From: a virus
Length of the DNA: 64,000 bases
Virus record (IMG/VR): IMGVR_UViG_3300045738_001392
Coordinates: 1 to 64,000 of that record
Strand: one strand, 5' to 3'
The position numbers and the translations under genes were made by a program. How positions within the stretch are numbered: position 1 is the stretch's first letter; each line of letters opens with the position of its first letter. Shown piece by piece: positions 37,887 to 49,178 of this stretch. Below the pieces are notes generated by a model that did no database searches, was not told where the DNA came from, and saw only the letters and a list, made by a program, of their open reading frames with translations.

Positions 37887-40790
37887 ATGACAGGAATAAA
37901 CCAAAACATAGTTGTAGATGTTACCCTTGGCGATCCGAATGCAGACCCGAAGGTAACTCAAGTTTACTTCCCTAGTTTGCAGGGGGCGGGGTTGATGGGC
38001 CCCACGGGGCATACAGGCCTTCGTGGACCGCAGGGAAATAGGGGGCCCACAGGACCGATTGGATTAACAGGGCCATATGGATTGACGGGCCCCGAAGGCT
38101 TCAGGGGAGATGTTTATGGATCCGAATTCGCTGTTTCAGGCGGAATGCAGGTTCCATATTTACAAGCAACGATCAATCTCACCATAGATCAAAATTTGGC
38201 CTATACCCCGGGCCAACAAGCCGTAGTCATCGCCGCTAGCACATCTGGGGGAGGTTTAACATACGATCCAAACAATAAATTTTTTGCGACAGTTATTTCT
38301 TATGATTCAACCACGGGCGAAATTTCTCTATACTGTTTAGAAAGATTTGTAGATGGGGTAAAAAATCCAACTTATGGCGGGACCATCTTCACAAATTGGC
38401 TCGCGAACTTGAGAGCTGCTTCAGCATCGCAGGGAGATACGGGCCCAACGGGCCCCGACGGAATAATTGGGTCCACTGGACCCATTGGAATACGGGGTTT
38501 AACAGGTGTAACTGGGTCCATAGGAGATACGGGTCCCACCGGCCCGGGTGGAGGAGCCAAGGGAGATGACGGGCCTATAGGTCCCACTGGGTCTATTGGG
38601 CCGATTGGAATTACTGGCGATATAGGAGTTACGGGTCCCATTGGGGGCGTGGGACCCACTGGGCCAACTGGTAATCTAGGGCCTATAGGGCCCCCTTGGG
38701 GGCCGACAGGGCCTACTGGTGCTCAGGGTGTTCAAGGTGCGGCTGGGGCCACTGGGGCTACTGGGCCGCAAGGAATTACTGGGCCGCAAGGACCGCAGGG
38801 TTTGGTTGGAGAACCCGGTTCTACAGGAGCGCAAGGACCATTGGGGCCGCAAGGATTAGTGGGGCCAATCGGAGCAATAGGAGAAACTGGACCGACTGGG
38901 CCCACTGGATTGCACGGACCAACGGGAATTATTGGACCTACCGGAGTACAAGGAGAAATAGGGTCAACTGGGCCTACCGGCATAATTGGCGTAACTGGAC
39001 CTACTGGCGACGTGGGGCCTTCTGGCGGGGTGGGAGAAAAATATAGCGGAATATCTACTTCAAGTTTTACGATTCCTTCGGCCGCCCAAACGAGGACAAT
39101 TAGAATAAGTAGCACTCCGGCTGGCGTCGCGCTCACTGATTTGGCTTATTCGATAGGGCAGAGAATAAAAGTAGTTTATGATATTAGTAATTCTTTCTTG
39201 GCAGATATCACTAACACCGCTTATACTCTTAGCGGGTCCCCACAATATATAGACTTAGATGTAGTTTGTGTCTCTAATAGCTTCGTAAATGCAAATGCCC
39301 TAAATCTATGGAGCATTTATTTGGACGGCGTCATCGGTCATGAGGGGCCGACTGGACCGATAGGAATCATTGGCCCCACAGGACTTATCGGACCGCAGGG
39401 TAACATCGGTTTTACTGGATTAATGGGGCCATCTGGGGCCACGGGTGGCATTGGCGCTACTGGATCTATTGGCCCCACTGGACCAGTTGGATTACTAGGT
39501 CCAACCGGGCCCACGGGGCCAATTCCGCAAGAAACACTTATCGTTAATTCTGCTTATCCTGCCATAGCTACTACGCACTTTTCTCCCGCAGATAAATTAA
39601 ACGGGGCGTTAACGGCGTCGAATTATATACAACTAACGAGCGCTCAACCAACAATACAAACCATGAGACGTGGACTAGCGCACTTGGGGAAATATTTTGA
39701 AGTAGGAACGAATAATACATTCTCAAATATAGTATACGATTCAAGGTTAAAAGACACAATTGATGGTAATTTTATAGGAAAAGATTTAACTTTAGGAAGT
39801 ACCTATTATATCAGAGTGAATGGAAGAAGCGTGCCCAATCACGCTTTTAGATTTAATCAGGTTTCGAGGCCCCCCTCTGTGATCGCGACGGTGAACACTA
39901 ATGCTAATCCTTACGACTTAGCATACGTTCCTACTTTAAATAAGATGTATATTACCACCAAGGGCGGCGTGCCGAAAATAGAGGTACTAGATTTAAGCAA
40001 TAATACTTTTGGCACAGCGATTTCCACCAACGTGCCCGGCCAAATTCAGGGCATAATTTATTGTCCATCTACAGACAGGTTGTTCGTTGCAAGCGTCTCC
40101 ACCAGTACAATTTCTGTTATAGATCCGTCAACGAATAATATCGTCGCCACCATTAACGTGGGGAACTCTCCCGTAAGGCTTGTTTATTGTCCTTCTAATG
40201 ATCGGATATATGTTACGAATACAGCTTCTAATAAAGTAAGCGTCATAGATCCCTCTGTAAACGAGGTAGTCTCTGAAATACAAGTGGGCGTCGGACCGAG
40301 GGGGATAGAATATTGTCCTTCTAATAATAGAATTTATGTTGTAAATTATAACGAGGGATCTGTAAACATAATAAATCCAATTTCAAATAAAGTTATTAAG
40401 ACTTTGAGCATAGGAAATTTGCCTGTCGACATCAAGTATTGCCCATCGAACGATATAATTTATGTTACTAATTTTTCACCCACATCAGTTTACATAATAG
40501 AAGCTCAGACAGATAATTATACCTATTTTTCAGGAGGCCTCGGTTCGAATCCTTTAAATTTGGGCTACAATCCAAATCTAGATAGAGTTTACGTTTCCAA
40601 TTTTGGCTCCAATACAGTTAGCTTAATTGATCCGAGAGCAGCTTGGCATAGTAATCCTTCTACGTCATCAACTCCGGTAACTTCATCTTTAGCGGTCGGT
40701 ACTAATCCAAGAAATATGGCTTTCTCACCAATAAATGATAAAATATATTTAGTAAACCAAAGCACAAACAATATATCGATTATAGAATAA
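37887..40790 (+). CDS. Collagen-like fibre with YVTN propeller
   Basis: A 967-residue fibre. It has a short N-terminal beta strand set, a collagen block, a LAYxxGQ domain (about 85-175), then a long collagen block (about 180-385). A second LAYxxGQ domain (about 390-480) and a third collagen block (to about 545) follow. The C-terminal 280 residues form a YVTN/YncE-type beta-propeller with repeats of xPSNDRIYVTNxxSNxVSVIDP. Such propellers bind surface partners, so this tip may be the receptor-binding end. Its stop overlaps the next ATG (TAATG). Confidence 0.82.
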   Translation: MTGINQNIVVDVTLGDPNADPKVTQVYFPSLQGAGLMGPTGHTGLRGPQGNRGPTGPIGLTGPYGLTGPEGFRGDVYGSEFAVSGGMQVPYLQATINLTIDQNLAYTPGQQAVVIAASTSGGGLTYDPNNKFFATVISYDSTTGEISLYCLERFVDGVKNPTYGGTIFTNWLANLRAASASQGDTGPTGPDGIIGSTGPIGIRGLTGVTGSIGDTGPTGPGGGAKGDDGPIGPTGSIGPIGITGDIGVTGPIGGVGPTGPTGNLGPIGPPWGPTGPTGAQGVQGAAGATGATGPQGITGPQGPQGLVGEPGSTGAQGPLGPQGLVGPIGAIGETGPTGPTGLHGPTGIIGPTGVQGEIGSTGPTGIIGVTGPTGDVGPSGGVGEKYSGISTSSFTIPSAAQTRTIRISSTPAGVALTDLAYSIGQRIKVVYDISNSFLADITNTAYTLSGSPQYIDLDVVCVSNSFVNANALNLWSIYLDGVIGHEGPTGPIGIIGPTGLIGPQGNIGFTGLMGPSGATGGIGATGSIGPTGPVGLLGPTGPTGPIPQETLIVNSAYPAIATTHFSPADKLNGALTASNYIQLTSAQPTIQTMRRGLAHLGKYFEVGTNNTFSNIVYDSRLKDTIDGNFIGKDLTLGSTYYIRVNGRSVPNHAFRFNQVSRPPSVIATVNTNANPYDLAYVPTLNKMYITTKGGVPKIEVLDLSNNTFGTAISTNVPGQIQGIIYCPSTDRLFVASVSTSTISVIDPSTNNIVATINVGNSPVRLVYCPSNDRIYVTNTASNKVSVIDPSVNEVVSEIQVGVGPRGIEYCPSNNRIYVVNYNEGSVNIINPISNKVIKTLSIGNLPVDIKYCPSNDIIYVTNFSPTSVYIIEAQTDNYTYFSGGLGSNPLNLGYNPNLDRVYVSNFGSNTVSLIDPRAAWHSNPSTSSTPVTSSLAVGTNPRNMAFSPINDKIYLVNQSTNNISIIE

Positions 40791-40984
40791 TGTACGTTAA
40801 ATTAGATAAAGATAATTATATTATAATGATGACCACTGAATCCTTCAGTGAGGCTCTTGTTGCTTCAGAACCATCTCATGACGTGGTGACTTGGTTCGCT
40901 ACGGGTAAATATAAATTTATAGACGGAGAATACGTATTACAAAATGGTTGGATTGAACCGGACGTAAAAGAAGATGAGTTATAA
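40790..40984 (+). CDS. Small fibre-associated protein, 64 aa
   Basis: A 64-residue protein ([20 protein letters not shown]), TAATG-coupled to the upstream fibre and overlapping the next gene by 11 bases. The style (a short strand-rich chain between fibres, with a '[12 protein letters not shown]' segment) resembles tail-fibre assembly or linker proteins. Function inferred from position only. Confidence 0.5.
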   Translation: MYVKLDKDNYIIMMTTESFSEALVASEPSHDVVTWFATGKYKFIDGEYVLQNGWIEPDVKEDEL

Positions 40985-43895
40985 TATAAATAAACATAGC
41001 CATGTGCATGTTAATACCGGGGACACCACTAGTGATACCGTGGTCCAGTCTGATTTTATACAACCCAACTACAGGTATGGCCCCACTGGCCCTGCCGGTG
41101 GCCCGGGTTTAGCTCAAGATGCAATCGGCTGGACAGGTCATACAGGGCCATCGGGAACGACTGGGCCAATAGGGCCCACGGGTGCAGATGGAAGTAAATT
41201 CTCTACTACATCAATAACAGATTTAAATTTTCCCATGATAGGGGCGGGTCTCGAAGTAACTTATTATGTAGACACGGGGCTTAGCTATAGTATTGGGCAG
41301 GAAGTAATAGCTAATTTTAATTTCGCAGAATATTTCATTGCAGAAGTATTGGGATATAATACTTACACGGGGGAACTCAATTTAAAATCTTTGTCTTCTC
41401 AAGGCGATGGCGTATGGCAAAAGGTTTATATAAATCTCTATGGAGCAATAGGAAAAAAGGGCCCGACTGGGCCCATAGGAATTGCGCCCGCTGGACCCAT
41501 CGGCGGCATAGGAGTAACGGGACCAGTAGGTTCGATGGGAAATACGGGAGTCGATGGGAACATGGGCCCCCCAACGGGCCCGACGGGAGAAATAGGGCCT
41601 GTTGGTCCCACGGGTAGCATAGGCCCCTACGGACTTCAAGGGCCCATTGGACCTACGGGAAGTGGAATAACGGGGTCCACTGGTCGTACAGGCAGCACTG
41701 GAGATCAAACAACGGGGCCCTTTAATAATATGGGGCACACAGGAGATGTTGGCGCAACGGGCGCCATTGGTATAATGGGTGCGATAGGCGCGACAGGCAT
41801 GGCCAGTTTTTCTATGGGAGTGATTGGGATAACGGGCCCCACTGGAGTATCGCCAATTGGACCCATCGGCAATACGGGCTCGATTGGTCCCACGGGGTCC
41901 ACTGGAATTTACCCTACTGGGCCTACCGGGCCAACGGGCTACGAAACGGGAGAGATGGGTGAGCGCGGTCCCACTGGACCGACTGGGCCTGACGGTTATG
42001 AGGGCGCTCCTTCCGATGAAGAGGGGACCACTGGCGCCACCGGCCCAACGGGTGTTCATGAAGCCTCATTTCTAGATGAATTTACAACGAATTATATCTC
42101 TCTTCCCGCCGTGGGGGGGCAAGCCTCTTATCAAGTGGCCTCTCACAAAGATTATACCGTTGGGCAAAAAATTGTTGTCCACAATAATGCTAGGGATACT
42201 AATGGTGTTCTCTCTGGATACGCCCACAGATTCTATGGAGATGTAGAATCTTATAACCGAAGTAACGGTGATATAGTTTTGAATTGTCAATCTACCGTGC
42301 CCAGCGCAAATTATCAATCAGTTCTATTTAAAGATTGGGTAATTAATAATAATAACCTTTTAGAAGGGGAGCTCGTCGGAGACCTTGGACCGACCGGGCC
42401 GATAGGGCCCACGGGCCCGATAGGAACAATCGGAATTATAGGTATCACTGGGTCGATAGGCGTCACTGGACCATTGGGCGCTACGGGGCCAATCGGTCAA
42501 TCAGATTTAGAAATTGGTCCGACTGGAATAGTTGGGCCCATAGGTCCCACGGGTCTCATGGGAATAAATGATAACCCCTATTCAAAAACGAAATATTCTC
42601 ACAATATCTATTCCAACTATTCCAATCTGCACGTGACAAGCGGAGCGCTCCATGCTGGCGATTACATTCTAATAGATGAAAATAATCAACCAACAACTCA
42701 GTCTTTCAGGAGGGGGCTCTTTCATAACGGGTCGTATTATCAAATAGCTAGTGATTCTAATTTCAATAATATAGTAATTGACTCAAGGAAGCGAATATGT
42801 CAAAATGAAAATTTCTTTTCTGAAAAGCTTTTATTTAATCAAATTTATTATACAAGATTTGATGCTGGCCCTATGGGGTATTCATTTGACAATGCTTTTA
42901 AATTCGTATATGAGGCGGGAAAAATACCCGTAGTTATTGCGGGCTCCGTTCATCCCGCTACGTATCCATTTAATATAATTTCTTCTCCCGATGACGACAA
43001 GCTTTACGCTAGCGCAAATGGATATTTCGATCCCGGTAAAAATTCCGCAACAAACTATTTACTTTCTTTGGAGCCGGAATATGACAGTCAAGGTGTTCCA
43101 AACGAGGCCTCAAAGATTATTCTAAATGGCTCGGGAGCCATGGGGCTAGAATACTGCCCATCAAATAAAGATATTTATGTCGCCAATTTCGCATCACATA
43201 CAGTTAGCATCGCCAGCTATTCTAATTCATCGACAATGGCTCAGCGCAAAGTCATAGACGTTGGTCAAAATCCGGTCGATGTTATCTATTCTCCTTCAGT
43301 TGATAAGCTGTACGTTTCTCATAGCGGAGAGGCGATAATTAAAATGATTGACCCAAGTAATTTCGATCAGACTAAGGACATTCTGCATACGAATATACTG
43401 TTGGGGGCAAATTATGGAATTTATTGCCCATCAAATGAAAAGATTTATATAACTAATTCTGTGAACGACAACCTCATGTGTCTCGACACTTTAACGGAAG
43501 AGGTGGAGCTCGTCAACTTGGACTCTTATAGCAATAAGGGCGTTTATTGCCCATATAACGACAGAATCTATATAACTCATTCTATAGATAATATAATAAG
43601 TGTAATTAACCCACAAGAGAACGTTGTTGAGGAAAGGATCGTCGACGGGATAAGAGCTGGAGTTCATGGGATAACGTATTCTCCTATTATTAATAAAGTT
43701 TTTGTGACAAATCACGATAACAATTTGAACTCCCAAGGGACCGCTTCCTATCTAGATCCAGAGACAAACACGTTCGAGGGGCATATGGATTTAGGTATCT
43801 ATCCAAACGACATAATTTGCGACATAAAAAGAAGTGGGATGATGTGGACGACTAATTATGGGTCAGATAATCTATATTTCATAAGAAATATTTAA
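40974..43895 (+). CDS. Collagen-like fibre with YVTN propeller
   Basis: A 973-residue paralogue of the protein at 37887, with the same architecture. A His-rich start ([17 protein letters not shown]), collagen blocks and two LAYxxGQ-type domains ([30 protein letters not shown]) are followed by a connecting beta domain and a C-terminal YVTN propeller (about 650-973: [20 protein letters not shown]). The two propellers differ enough to suggest different receptors or sequential binding. Confidence 0.82.
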   Translation: MSYNINKHSHVHVNTGDTTSDTVVQSDFIQPNYRYGPTGPAGGPGLAQDAIGWTGHTGPSGTTGPIGPTGADGSKFSTTSITDLNFPMIGAGLEVTYYVDTGLSYSIGQEVIANFNFAEYFIAEVLGYNTYTGELNLKSLSSQGDGVWQKVYINLYGAIGKKGPTGPIGIAPAGPIGGIGVTGPVGSMGNTGVDGNMGPPTGPTGEIGPVGPTGSIGPYGLQGPIGPTGSGITGSTGRTGSTGDQTTGPFNNMGHTGDVGATGAIGIMGAIGATGMASFSMGVIGITGPTGVSPIGPIGNTGSIGPTGSTGIYPTGPTGPTGYETGEMGERGPTGPTGPDGYEGAPSDEEGTTGATGPTGVHEASFLDEFTTNYISLPAVGGQASYQVASHKDYTVGQKIVVHNNARDTNGVLSGYAHRFYGDVESYNRSNGDIVLNCQSTVPSANYQSVLFKDWVINNNNLLEGELVGDLGPTGPIGPTGPIGTIGIIGITGSIGVTGPLGATGPIGQSDLEIGPTGIVGPIGPTGLMGINDNPYSKTKYSHNIYSNYSNLHVTSGALHAGDYILIDENNQPTTQSFRRGLFHNGSYYQIASDSNFNNIVIDSRKRICQNENFFSEKLLFNQIYYTRFDAGPMGYSFDNAFKFVYEAGKIPVVIAGSVHPATYPFNIISSPDDDKLYASANGYFDPGKNSATNYLLSLEPEYDSQGVPNEASKIILNGSGAMGLEYCPSNKDIYVANFASHTVSIASYSNSSTMAQRKVIDVGQNPVDVIYSPSVDKLYVSHSGEAIIKMIDPSNFDQTKDILHTNILLGANYGIYCPSNEKIYITNSVNDNLMCLDTLTEEVELVNLDSYSNKGVYCPYNDRIYITHSIDNIISVINPQENVVEERIVDGIRAGVHGITYSPIINKVFVTNHDNNLNSQGTASYLDPETNTFEGHMDLGIYPNDIICDIKRSGMMWTTNYGSDNLYFIRNI

Positions 43896-43907
43896 TATAA
43901 TAAGGAA

Positions 43908-45599
43908 ATGGCAATTGTAAGTACAAAATTAGGAGCTTCGATTTTAGCCAAGGGCTACGTGTTACCCACGACAGGAGTAGTCACAGGACCACTCGGCTTT
44001 AATGTGAATGACAAAATAGTCATTGATAAAAATTTATCCACCAAGGAAGAAAATTATGTAAAGAATATTTACCATGATAAAATCCTGTTGAATACCCCAC
44101 TTTCTTATCCTCATGATTACCATGCTAATATAGAAAATAGATTTCAAGGACTTAAGGAAATTAGCGATTTCGTTAACCCAAATGCTCCGTCTGTCAGTCC
44201 TCCTAGGGTGCGCAAATTTAATCTCTCCGCTGTAGATCCTAATAATGGATCGATTCTCATAGTGGGAGAAAATATGTCCAATAGAACAATCGTTCATCAG
44301 ACGGCTAACGGGAGCTCTAGCTATGAAGAAATACATTTGTGGGCTTACAATGATGACGAAGGGGACGTCGAACTTACTGTCGAATTTGGTGGTCTTAGTA
44401 ATAATGTCAATGGTAATGCAATAGTTTTTCAACAGCACAGAAGTTTAAAAATTAAAATCCCCAGCAGACAGGGTTTATTTAATATTTTCAACGGGCTCCT
44501 CCTACGAAATTCTTCAAGAATTACGGCTTTCGCAAACGAGGCGAACAAAGTTACTTTAAGGGGGTATGTTAATAAAATCAATCAGGCGTCAGTGACGTCT
44601 CCAACGGGACAAAGCCCGATGGTCGTGGACTCTAGCTGCATCGGTTGGGGAGAGAATTTTTTTGGTCAAGCCAGCGTGCCGTCTGATATTTCTTCGACGA
44701 AAAGGAACACAATTAAAAGTCTAGCTGCAGGATATAATAATTCTTTTGCCGTATTAGAAGATGATTATTTAAGGGGGTGGGGCTCGAATTCTTATGGACA
44801 GCTAAATGTTCCTAATATTTTCACTCCTTCTGGTACAGCCACAAATCTAATTAATAGTATTGAAAAAATTTCAGTAGGAGAGGGCCACGTCTTGGCCCTG
44901 TACAAAGACAATAATTTAAATACATATGTTAAAAGCTGGGGGTCTTTCGCAGAGAATACGGTACCAATTAATTTGGGAGTCGTCAAGGATATATCTGCTG
45001 GAGCGAACCACAGCTTGGCCCTATTGGACGATGGCACAGTTGTGGGGTGGGGAGATAATTCTCATGGTCAAGCGAAGGGAGTAGAAAGTTCTGGTCTTGC
45101 CACCGGGCAATTTGGGGGAAACGTTAGCGGCGCGAGCGGAGAATTGCTAGATGACGTTGTAGCCGTTTCTGCTGGGGGCAACCATAGCCTAGCTTTGAGA
45201 ACTGATTCTGGGGTAGTCGCGTTTGGTAGTAATTATGTAAATCAATGTTCTACTCCCCCTTCTGCAACTGGAGTTATACAAATAGCAGCAGGCCTAAATC
45301 ATAGTTTGATTTTAAAGACAGATGGAAGCATTGAAGCTTGGGGAGATGATCAATTCGGTCAATCGACTGTTCCCTCTGGTTTGGCTATAGCAAATACAGA
45401 AATGTCAGGAGTAGCCGCGGCGGGGAATGCCAGTTTAGCTTGGACAAATTCTGGTCAAATTTTCGCATGGGGAGGGACAGAAGATTCCAAATTAAACACT
45501 CCGCCGATTTATGATGTCACCAATATATATTGTGGTCTAGAGCATGCGATATCAACAAATATATCGGGAGCAAGAACTAATGGAGCGCCCGTGATATAG
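43908..45599 (+). CDS. RCC1-propeller fibre protein, 563 aa
   Basis: Residues 1-90 carry a beta unit with NDKIVIDKNLSTKEENYV and TPLSYPHDYH, related to the C-terminal domains of the proteins at 45608 and 49179. Residues about 100-225 contain the LWAYN beta-sandwich (EIHLWAYNDDEGDVELTVEF; ends VTLRGYVNKI). The C-terminal 330 residues are an RCC1 propeller of about six blades (AGxNHSLALLDDGTVVGWGDN). A surface-adhesin role is likely. Confidence 0.78.
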   Translation: MAIVSTKLGASILAKGYVLPTTGVVTGPLGFNVNDKIVIDKNLSTKEENYVKNIYHDKILLNTPLSYPHDYHANIENRFQGLKEISDFVNPNAPSVSPPRVRKFNLSAVDPNNGSILIVGENMSNRTIVHQTANGSSSYEEIHLWAYNDDEGDVELTVEFGGLSNNVNGNAIVFQQHRSLKIKIPSRQGLFNIFNGLLLRNSSRITAFANEANKVTLRGYVNKINQASVTSPTGQSPMVVDSSCIGWGENFFGQASVPSDISSTKRNTIKSLAAGYNNSFAVLEDDYLRGWGSNSYGQLNVPNIFTPSGTATNLINSIEKISVGEGHVLALYKDNNLNTYVKSWGSFAENTVPINLGVVKDISAGANHSLALLDDGTVVGWGDNSHGQAKGVESSGLATGQFGGNVSGASGELLDDVVAVSAGGNHSLALRTDSGVVAFGSNYVNQCSTPPSATGVIQIAAGLNHSLILKTDGSIEAWGDDQFGQSTVPSGLAIANTEMSGVAAAGNASLAWTNSGQIFAWGGTEDSKLNTPPIYDVTNIYCGLEHAISTNISGARTNGAPVI

Positions 45600-45607
45600 G
45601 AGACAAA

Positions 45608-47380
45608 ATGGCTGAACCAATACAATTTAATTATTCTTTAAAGGGCGATTATAGCAACATAAATATCATCACCTATAGTTTAAATGGGTGGATAGCAACT
45701 CATTATCCTCACTCTATGAAAACGGGGAACGCGATAAGAATAGCCGGTAGCGATACAATTTATTATGTATGCACATATTTCTCCAGCACTTTCTTGTCTC
45801 TTCATGAAAGTCCAGAAAATGCAGCGACTGGACAACCGAGAATTGAAAATATAGGAAATGTGGGAGATTCTATTTATTCCCTAGTCAAAACTTATCGATC
45901 AGTAAATGTAGAGCAAGTAGAAAATGGCTTAGTTTATTCAGTGGGTGGAGCCCTCACTGATTTTACATATTTTGGAACAGGAGACAAAATTAGATTTGCA
46001 GTCAATACCCTCGGGGGAGGAAGCGCTTTCAGCAAATTAAAAAATGCTTCTGTTAAAATAATAAATGGAGGAGATAATTTTATGCGTGCCCCAAGCGTAA
46101 GTATTTCTAATCCTCCCGGGTCTGGAGGAACCAGAGCTACCGCTAAGATTCTTATAGATTCTTCTGGCGCCATAAAAAAGGTAATTATGACCAATCCCGG
46201 AACGAAATATACATCTGCGCCATCCGTCACGCTTAGTGCTACGTTTTTTACAGTAAAGAGCCTTGTCGTTACAAATAGCGGAAGTGGATATATAACTACT
46301 CCAATTATAGAATTTATTGGGGGTGGCGGTTCTGGGGCCGCAGCAGTTCCCGTGTTAGACGGAATGAGTGGGTCTTGGTCTATCGAGTCTGTCACTCTTA
46401 CGGACCCCGGAGGAGAATATTCTTCTGCGCCTACAGTAAAAGTTACGGGCGGAGGAGTAGACAAGGTGGGCTCTCTTACTTTAACGAGCGTAGGCAACAA
46501 CTATGCAGAAGCTCCGACAGTAACGTTAGTTGGGGGAGGAGGGCAAGGAGCAACTGCTCAAGCCTCTATTACGGAAACGACACAAACAGGAACAGACTGG
46601 GAAGGGAATCCTACTTATTCGACAGTGACTAGAGATTATATTACGTCTTTAACAATTACAAACGCAGGCAGTGGATATAGCCAGCCGCCCACGGTCGTAT
46701 TTAGCGGGGGAGAGGCGGGCACTTCTTCTGGCCCAACGACGACGTCGACCACGTGGTATCCCGGCGGAGGCGGCGGAGGCGGTGGTGGTAGTGCCCCCCT
46801 CGGACCGCTCGAGCCCGCAACTGCAACGGCATCTTTACAGGGAGTTAATCCCAATGGGACTGTCGCTTCTATAACTGCGGTAATTGGAAGTTCCACGGCT
46901 AATTTGCAAGGATCGACAGAGGGAACCTTGGGGACTCTACAAAACGAATTAGTAGACGAAATTGAAACTAATGTCGCATATTTTATTAGAAAAATTTCTA
47001 ATTCTATAATCTCAATTCATAGAACGAAGCAAGACGCTATGAATAACATAAACTCATTAGATTTTGGAACAGATAATATTTTTGCTGGACTGGCTGTGAC
47101 AAAAACTATGAATGATCCCGATTTTACTCAGACAACCGCACAAGCAGCGGTAAGTCAAACCATTTTGACTCACAATGTCATGAAAAATTCGGTTACTCTG
47201 CCGGTAAAAAACGCCAATGGCTTTGCGTCTGGAAAAGCTATCCTTATTGATGAGAACGATTGCGAAGAAGAGAGCAACACAATTTTAAGAGCTACATCTA
47301 CCTACTTGGTGCTTACTAACCCTTTAACTTATTCTCACGAAAAGGGTAAGGCGGTTAGATTAGTTTTACCGAACGAATAG
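45608..47380 (+). CDS. GSGY-repeat fibre protein, 590 aa
   Basis: About residues 140-380 consist of GSGY repeats (SLVVTNSGSGYITTPIIEFI; repeat form V.xGSGYxxxPxVxxxGGGGSGAxA), known from large phage and bacterial adhesins. A linker of Thr/Ser-Thr-Trp-Tyr-Pro followed by nine Gly (about 377-398) leads to a C-terminal module with LPVKNANGFASGKAILIDEN. That module recurs at the N-terminus of the 43908 protein and near the end of the 49179 protein. Ribosome site AGGAGAC before the ATG. Confidence 0.7.
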   Translation: MAEPIQFNYSLKGDYSNINIITYSLNGWIATHYPHSMKTGNAIRIAGSDTIYYVCTYFSSTFLSLHESPENAATGQPRIENIGNVGDSIYSLVKTYRSVNVEQVENGLVYSVGGALTDFTYFGTGDKIRFAVNTLGGGSAFSKLKNASVKIINGGDNFMRAPSVSISNPPGSGGTRATAKILIDSSGAIKKVIMTNPGTKYTSAPSVTLSATFFTVKSLVVTNSGSGYITTPIIEFIGGGGSGAAAVPVLDGMSGSWSIESVTLTDPGGEYSSAPTVKVTGGGVDKVGSLTLTSVGNNYAEAPTVTLVGGGGQGATAQASITETTQTGTDWEGNPTYSTVTRDYITSLTITNAGSGYSQPPTVVFSGGEAGTSSGPTTTSTTWYPGGGGGGGGGSAPLGPLEPATATASLQGVNPNGTVASITAVIGSSTANLQGSTEGTLGTLQNELVDEIETNVAYFIRKISNSIISIHRTKQDAMNNINSLDFGTDNIFAGLAVTKTMNDPDFTQTTAQAAVSQTILTHNVMKNSVTLPVKNANGFASGKAILIDENDCEEESNTILRATSTYLVLTNPLTYSHEKGKAVRLVLPNE

Positions 47381-47384
47381 CATA

Positions 47385-49118
47385 ATGCCAAATGATTCTG
47401 CCAAGACGATAACTAGAAGTAACTCATCTTCTAATTGGTTCGCCCTCAACGAGATATTATCTTTGGGGGAAATAGTTCATGAATTAGATACGGGCAGAAT
47501 CAAGATCGGAAATGGTGTTTCGAGCTGGCAAAATTTGCCTTATGTAGATCAAACTGGGCCGACGGGAGCAAGGGGCACGACAGGAATAAGGGGAGATATA
47601 TATTCTACCAACGCCATTGGATTAGAAATGAGCGTGCCTTACATGGGTGATTCCGTTATAATTCAAATACCCCGAGGCTTTTCTTATTCGAGGTCTCAGA
47701 GGATTATCGTGGCGAATAGCGTTTCTAATTATTTTATTGCAGACATTAATAACGTCGTTCGCTACCCTACGATTACCTCCTTATATGTTACCGTCTACAG
47801 AAGAACGGTGGAAAATTTAGAGCATTCCCCATACGTTAGTGGCACTTTCAATAATTGGAGCGTAAATCTCTATTCCGTAAATGCTATAGGGATAACTGGG
47901 CCTACTGGCGTCGTAGGACCCATTGGCGTTGCGGGACCGACGGGCCTCCTTGGTCCCACTGGCGTTATTGGCGTTCAAGGCGTGCCCGGACCAGTAGGAA
48001 TACAGGGAACAAAGGGAGATACTGGAGCTATTGGGCCTCAGGGAATTATAGGCCTTACAGGGATTACTGGGGCTACGGGCGCAACAGGCGCAGATTCTAC
48101 TGTTGCTGGGCCTACTGGCCCACAAGGCGTGCAAGGTAATATAGGACCAACTGGCGCAGATTCTACCGTTGTCGGGCCTACTGGCCTTCAAGGCGCGCAA
48201 GGCAACGTGGGGCCAACTGGCGCAGATTCTACCGTTGTCGGGCCTACTGGCCTTCAAGGTGCGCAAGGCAACGTGGGGCCAACTGGCGCAGATTCTACTG
48301 TTGTTGGGCCTACTGGCCCTCAAGGCGCGCAAGGCAATATAGGAGTAACGGGGCCGCAGGGAATTCAAGGAATAACTGGTGAGACTGGCCCTTCTGGAGG
48401 ACCATCTGGCGCGACAGGACCGACTGGAGCGACCGGAGCTGAGCCTGCTGGTAGTGGTGGTGGAGTGCTTTCGTTTAAATTTAAGTTCGCCACATCAACA
48501 TCTGAACCAACAGCGTCTTTTAACGGAGAGATAAGGAAAAGTACTGCATACGATTATGATTCAAGTACTTATACTTGTGCGGGGTCTTTTTATCAGCTAG
48601 GCACAGCGGGTTTCCCTCTCGATGAAGAGTTTATATATCTTAGCGCAACAGATGAAGATGGTGGTGGAATCGAGAATTTTTTAGATTCGCTTGCTTCTGC
48701 AGAAGCGTATACATTTTATCTAAGATTAACTCGGACTAACGGGGCTTCATTGATTTATCAAGTTGTTCCCGTAGCTAACGCTGCTGGCGACGGAGGAGTA
48801 GAGAGAATAGAAGACGGTGGTAATAACTTGTTAGGATACAAGATCACATTGGGCGGGCGAGATGGAAACTCAAATGATATAATTTCTTTAAAATATGATC
48901 AAGGATTTGATGAAGCAAATACCAATTGCGGTCTTGCTCCCGTTGCGGCCGACGAAGAAATAATGGTTTCATTTGATATAAGATTGGGTCTACATTTACC
49001 ATTAGCGGTCCCACCCTGCGGTAGCGATGTATATCTCTTAAAATGGAACAACGGCGGCTCATGCAGCATGGGCACTCCTCAAGATTCTCTTATGTGGGTA
49101 AACGAAAGCGGTCCTTAA
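47385..49118 (+). CDS. Collagen-like fibre with near-identical tandem repeats
   Basis: A 577-residue protein. It opens with a short virion-attachment-like segment (LNEILSLGEIVHELDTGRIK, familiar from phage fibre proteins that describe 'time/space' hyaluronidase-like heads). One LAYxxGQ-type domain (RGFSYSRSQRIIVAN) and a collagen rod (about 165-360) follow. The rod contains four almost identical 22-residue units beginning GADSTV. The C-terminal 210 residues are a unique beta domain (FKFKFATSTSEPTASFNGEI; ends PQDSLMWVNESGP), a good candidate for receptor binding. Confidence 0.78.
   Translation: MPNDSAKTITRSNSSSNWFALNEILSLGEIVHELDTGRIKIGNGVSSWQNLPYVDQTGPTGARGTTGIRGDIYSTNAIGLEMSVPYMGDSVIIQIPRGFSYSRSQRIIVANSVSNYFIADINNVVRYPTITSLYVTVYRRTVENLEHSPYVSGTFNNWSVNLYSVNAIGITGPTGVVGPIGVAGPTGLLGPTGVIGVQGVPGPVGIQGTKGDTGAIGPQGIIGLTGITGATGATGADSTVAGPTGPQGVQGNIGPTGADSTVVGPTGLQGAQGNVGPTGADSTVVGPTGLQGAQGNVGPTGADSTVVGPTGPQGAQGNIGVTGPQGIQGITGETGPSGGPSGATGPTGATGAEPAGSGGGVLSFKFKFATSTSEPTASFNGEIRKSTAYDYDSSTYTCAGSFYQLGTAGFPLDEEFIYLSATDEDGGGIENFLDSLASAEAYTFYLRLTRTNGASLIYQVVPVANAAGDGGVERIEDGGNNLLGYKITLGGRDGNSNDIISLKYDQGFDEANTNCGLAPVAADEEIMVSFDIRLGLHLPLAVPPCGSDVYLLKWNNGGSCSMGTPQDSLMWVNESGP
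48087..48350 (+). repeat. Tandem repeat, 4 x 66 bp
   Basis: Four units starting at 48087, 48153, 48219 and 48285, each coding for GADSTVxGPTGxQGxQGNxG plus two residues. The second and third are nearly identical at DNA level, so copy number probably changes by slippage or recombination. Confidence 0.85.
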
Positions 49119-49148
49119 CCGAAAATTAAGATTAGGAAACAAACATAA

Positions 49149-49156
49149 AGTGTAAT
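49149..49156 (+). promoter_or_regulatory. AGTGTAAT motif
   Basis: 22 bases before ATG 49179, in a 60-base gap between fibre genes, followed by AATAAGAGG and AAGGAAAA. Confidence 0.5.
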
Positions 49157-49178
49157 ATAATAAGAGGTATAAGGAAAA

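Noticed and set aside
38372-42059. Long minus-strand Pro-rich frames opposite the collagen genes
   Set aside because: Gly-X-Y coding DNA gives open, Pro-rich reverse frames as a compositional artefact.
48087-48350. Diversity-generating retroelement target
   Set aside because: No reverse transcriptase or template repeat was seen; the copies differ as ordinary tandem repeats do.
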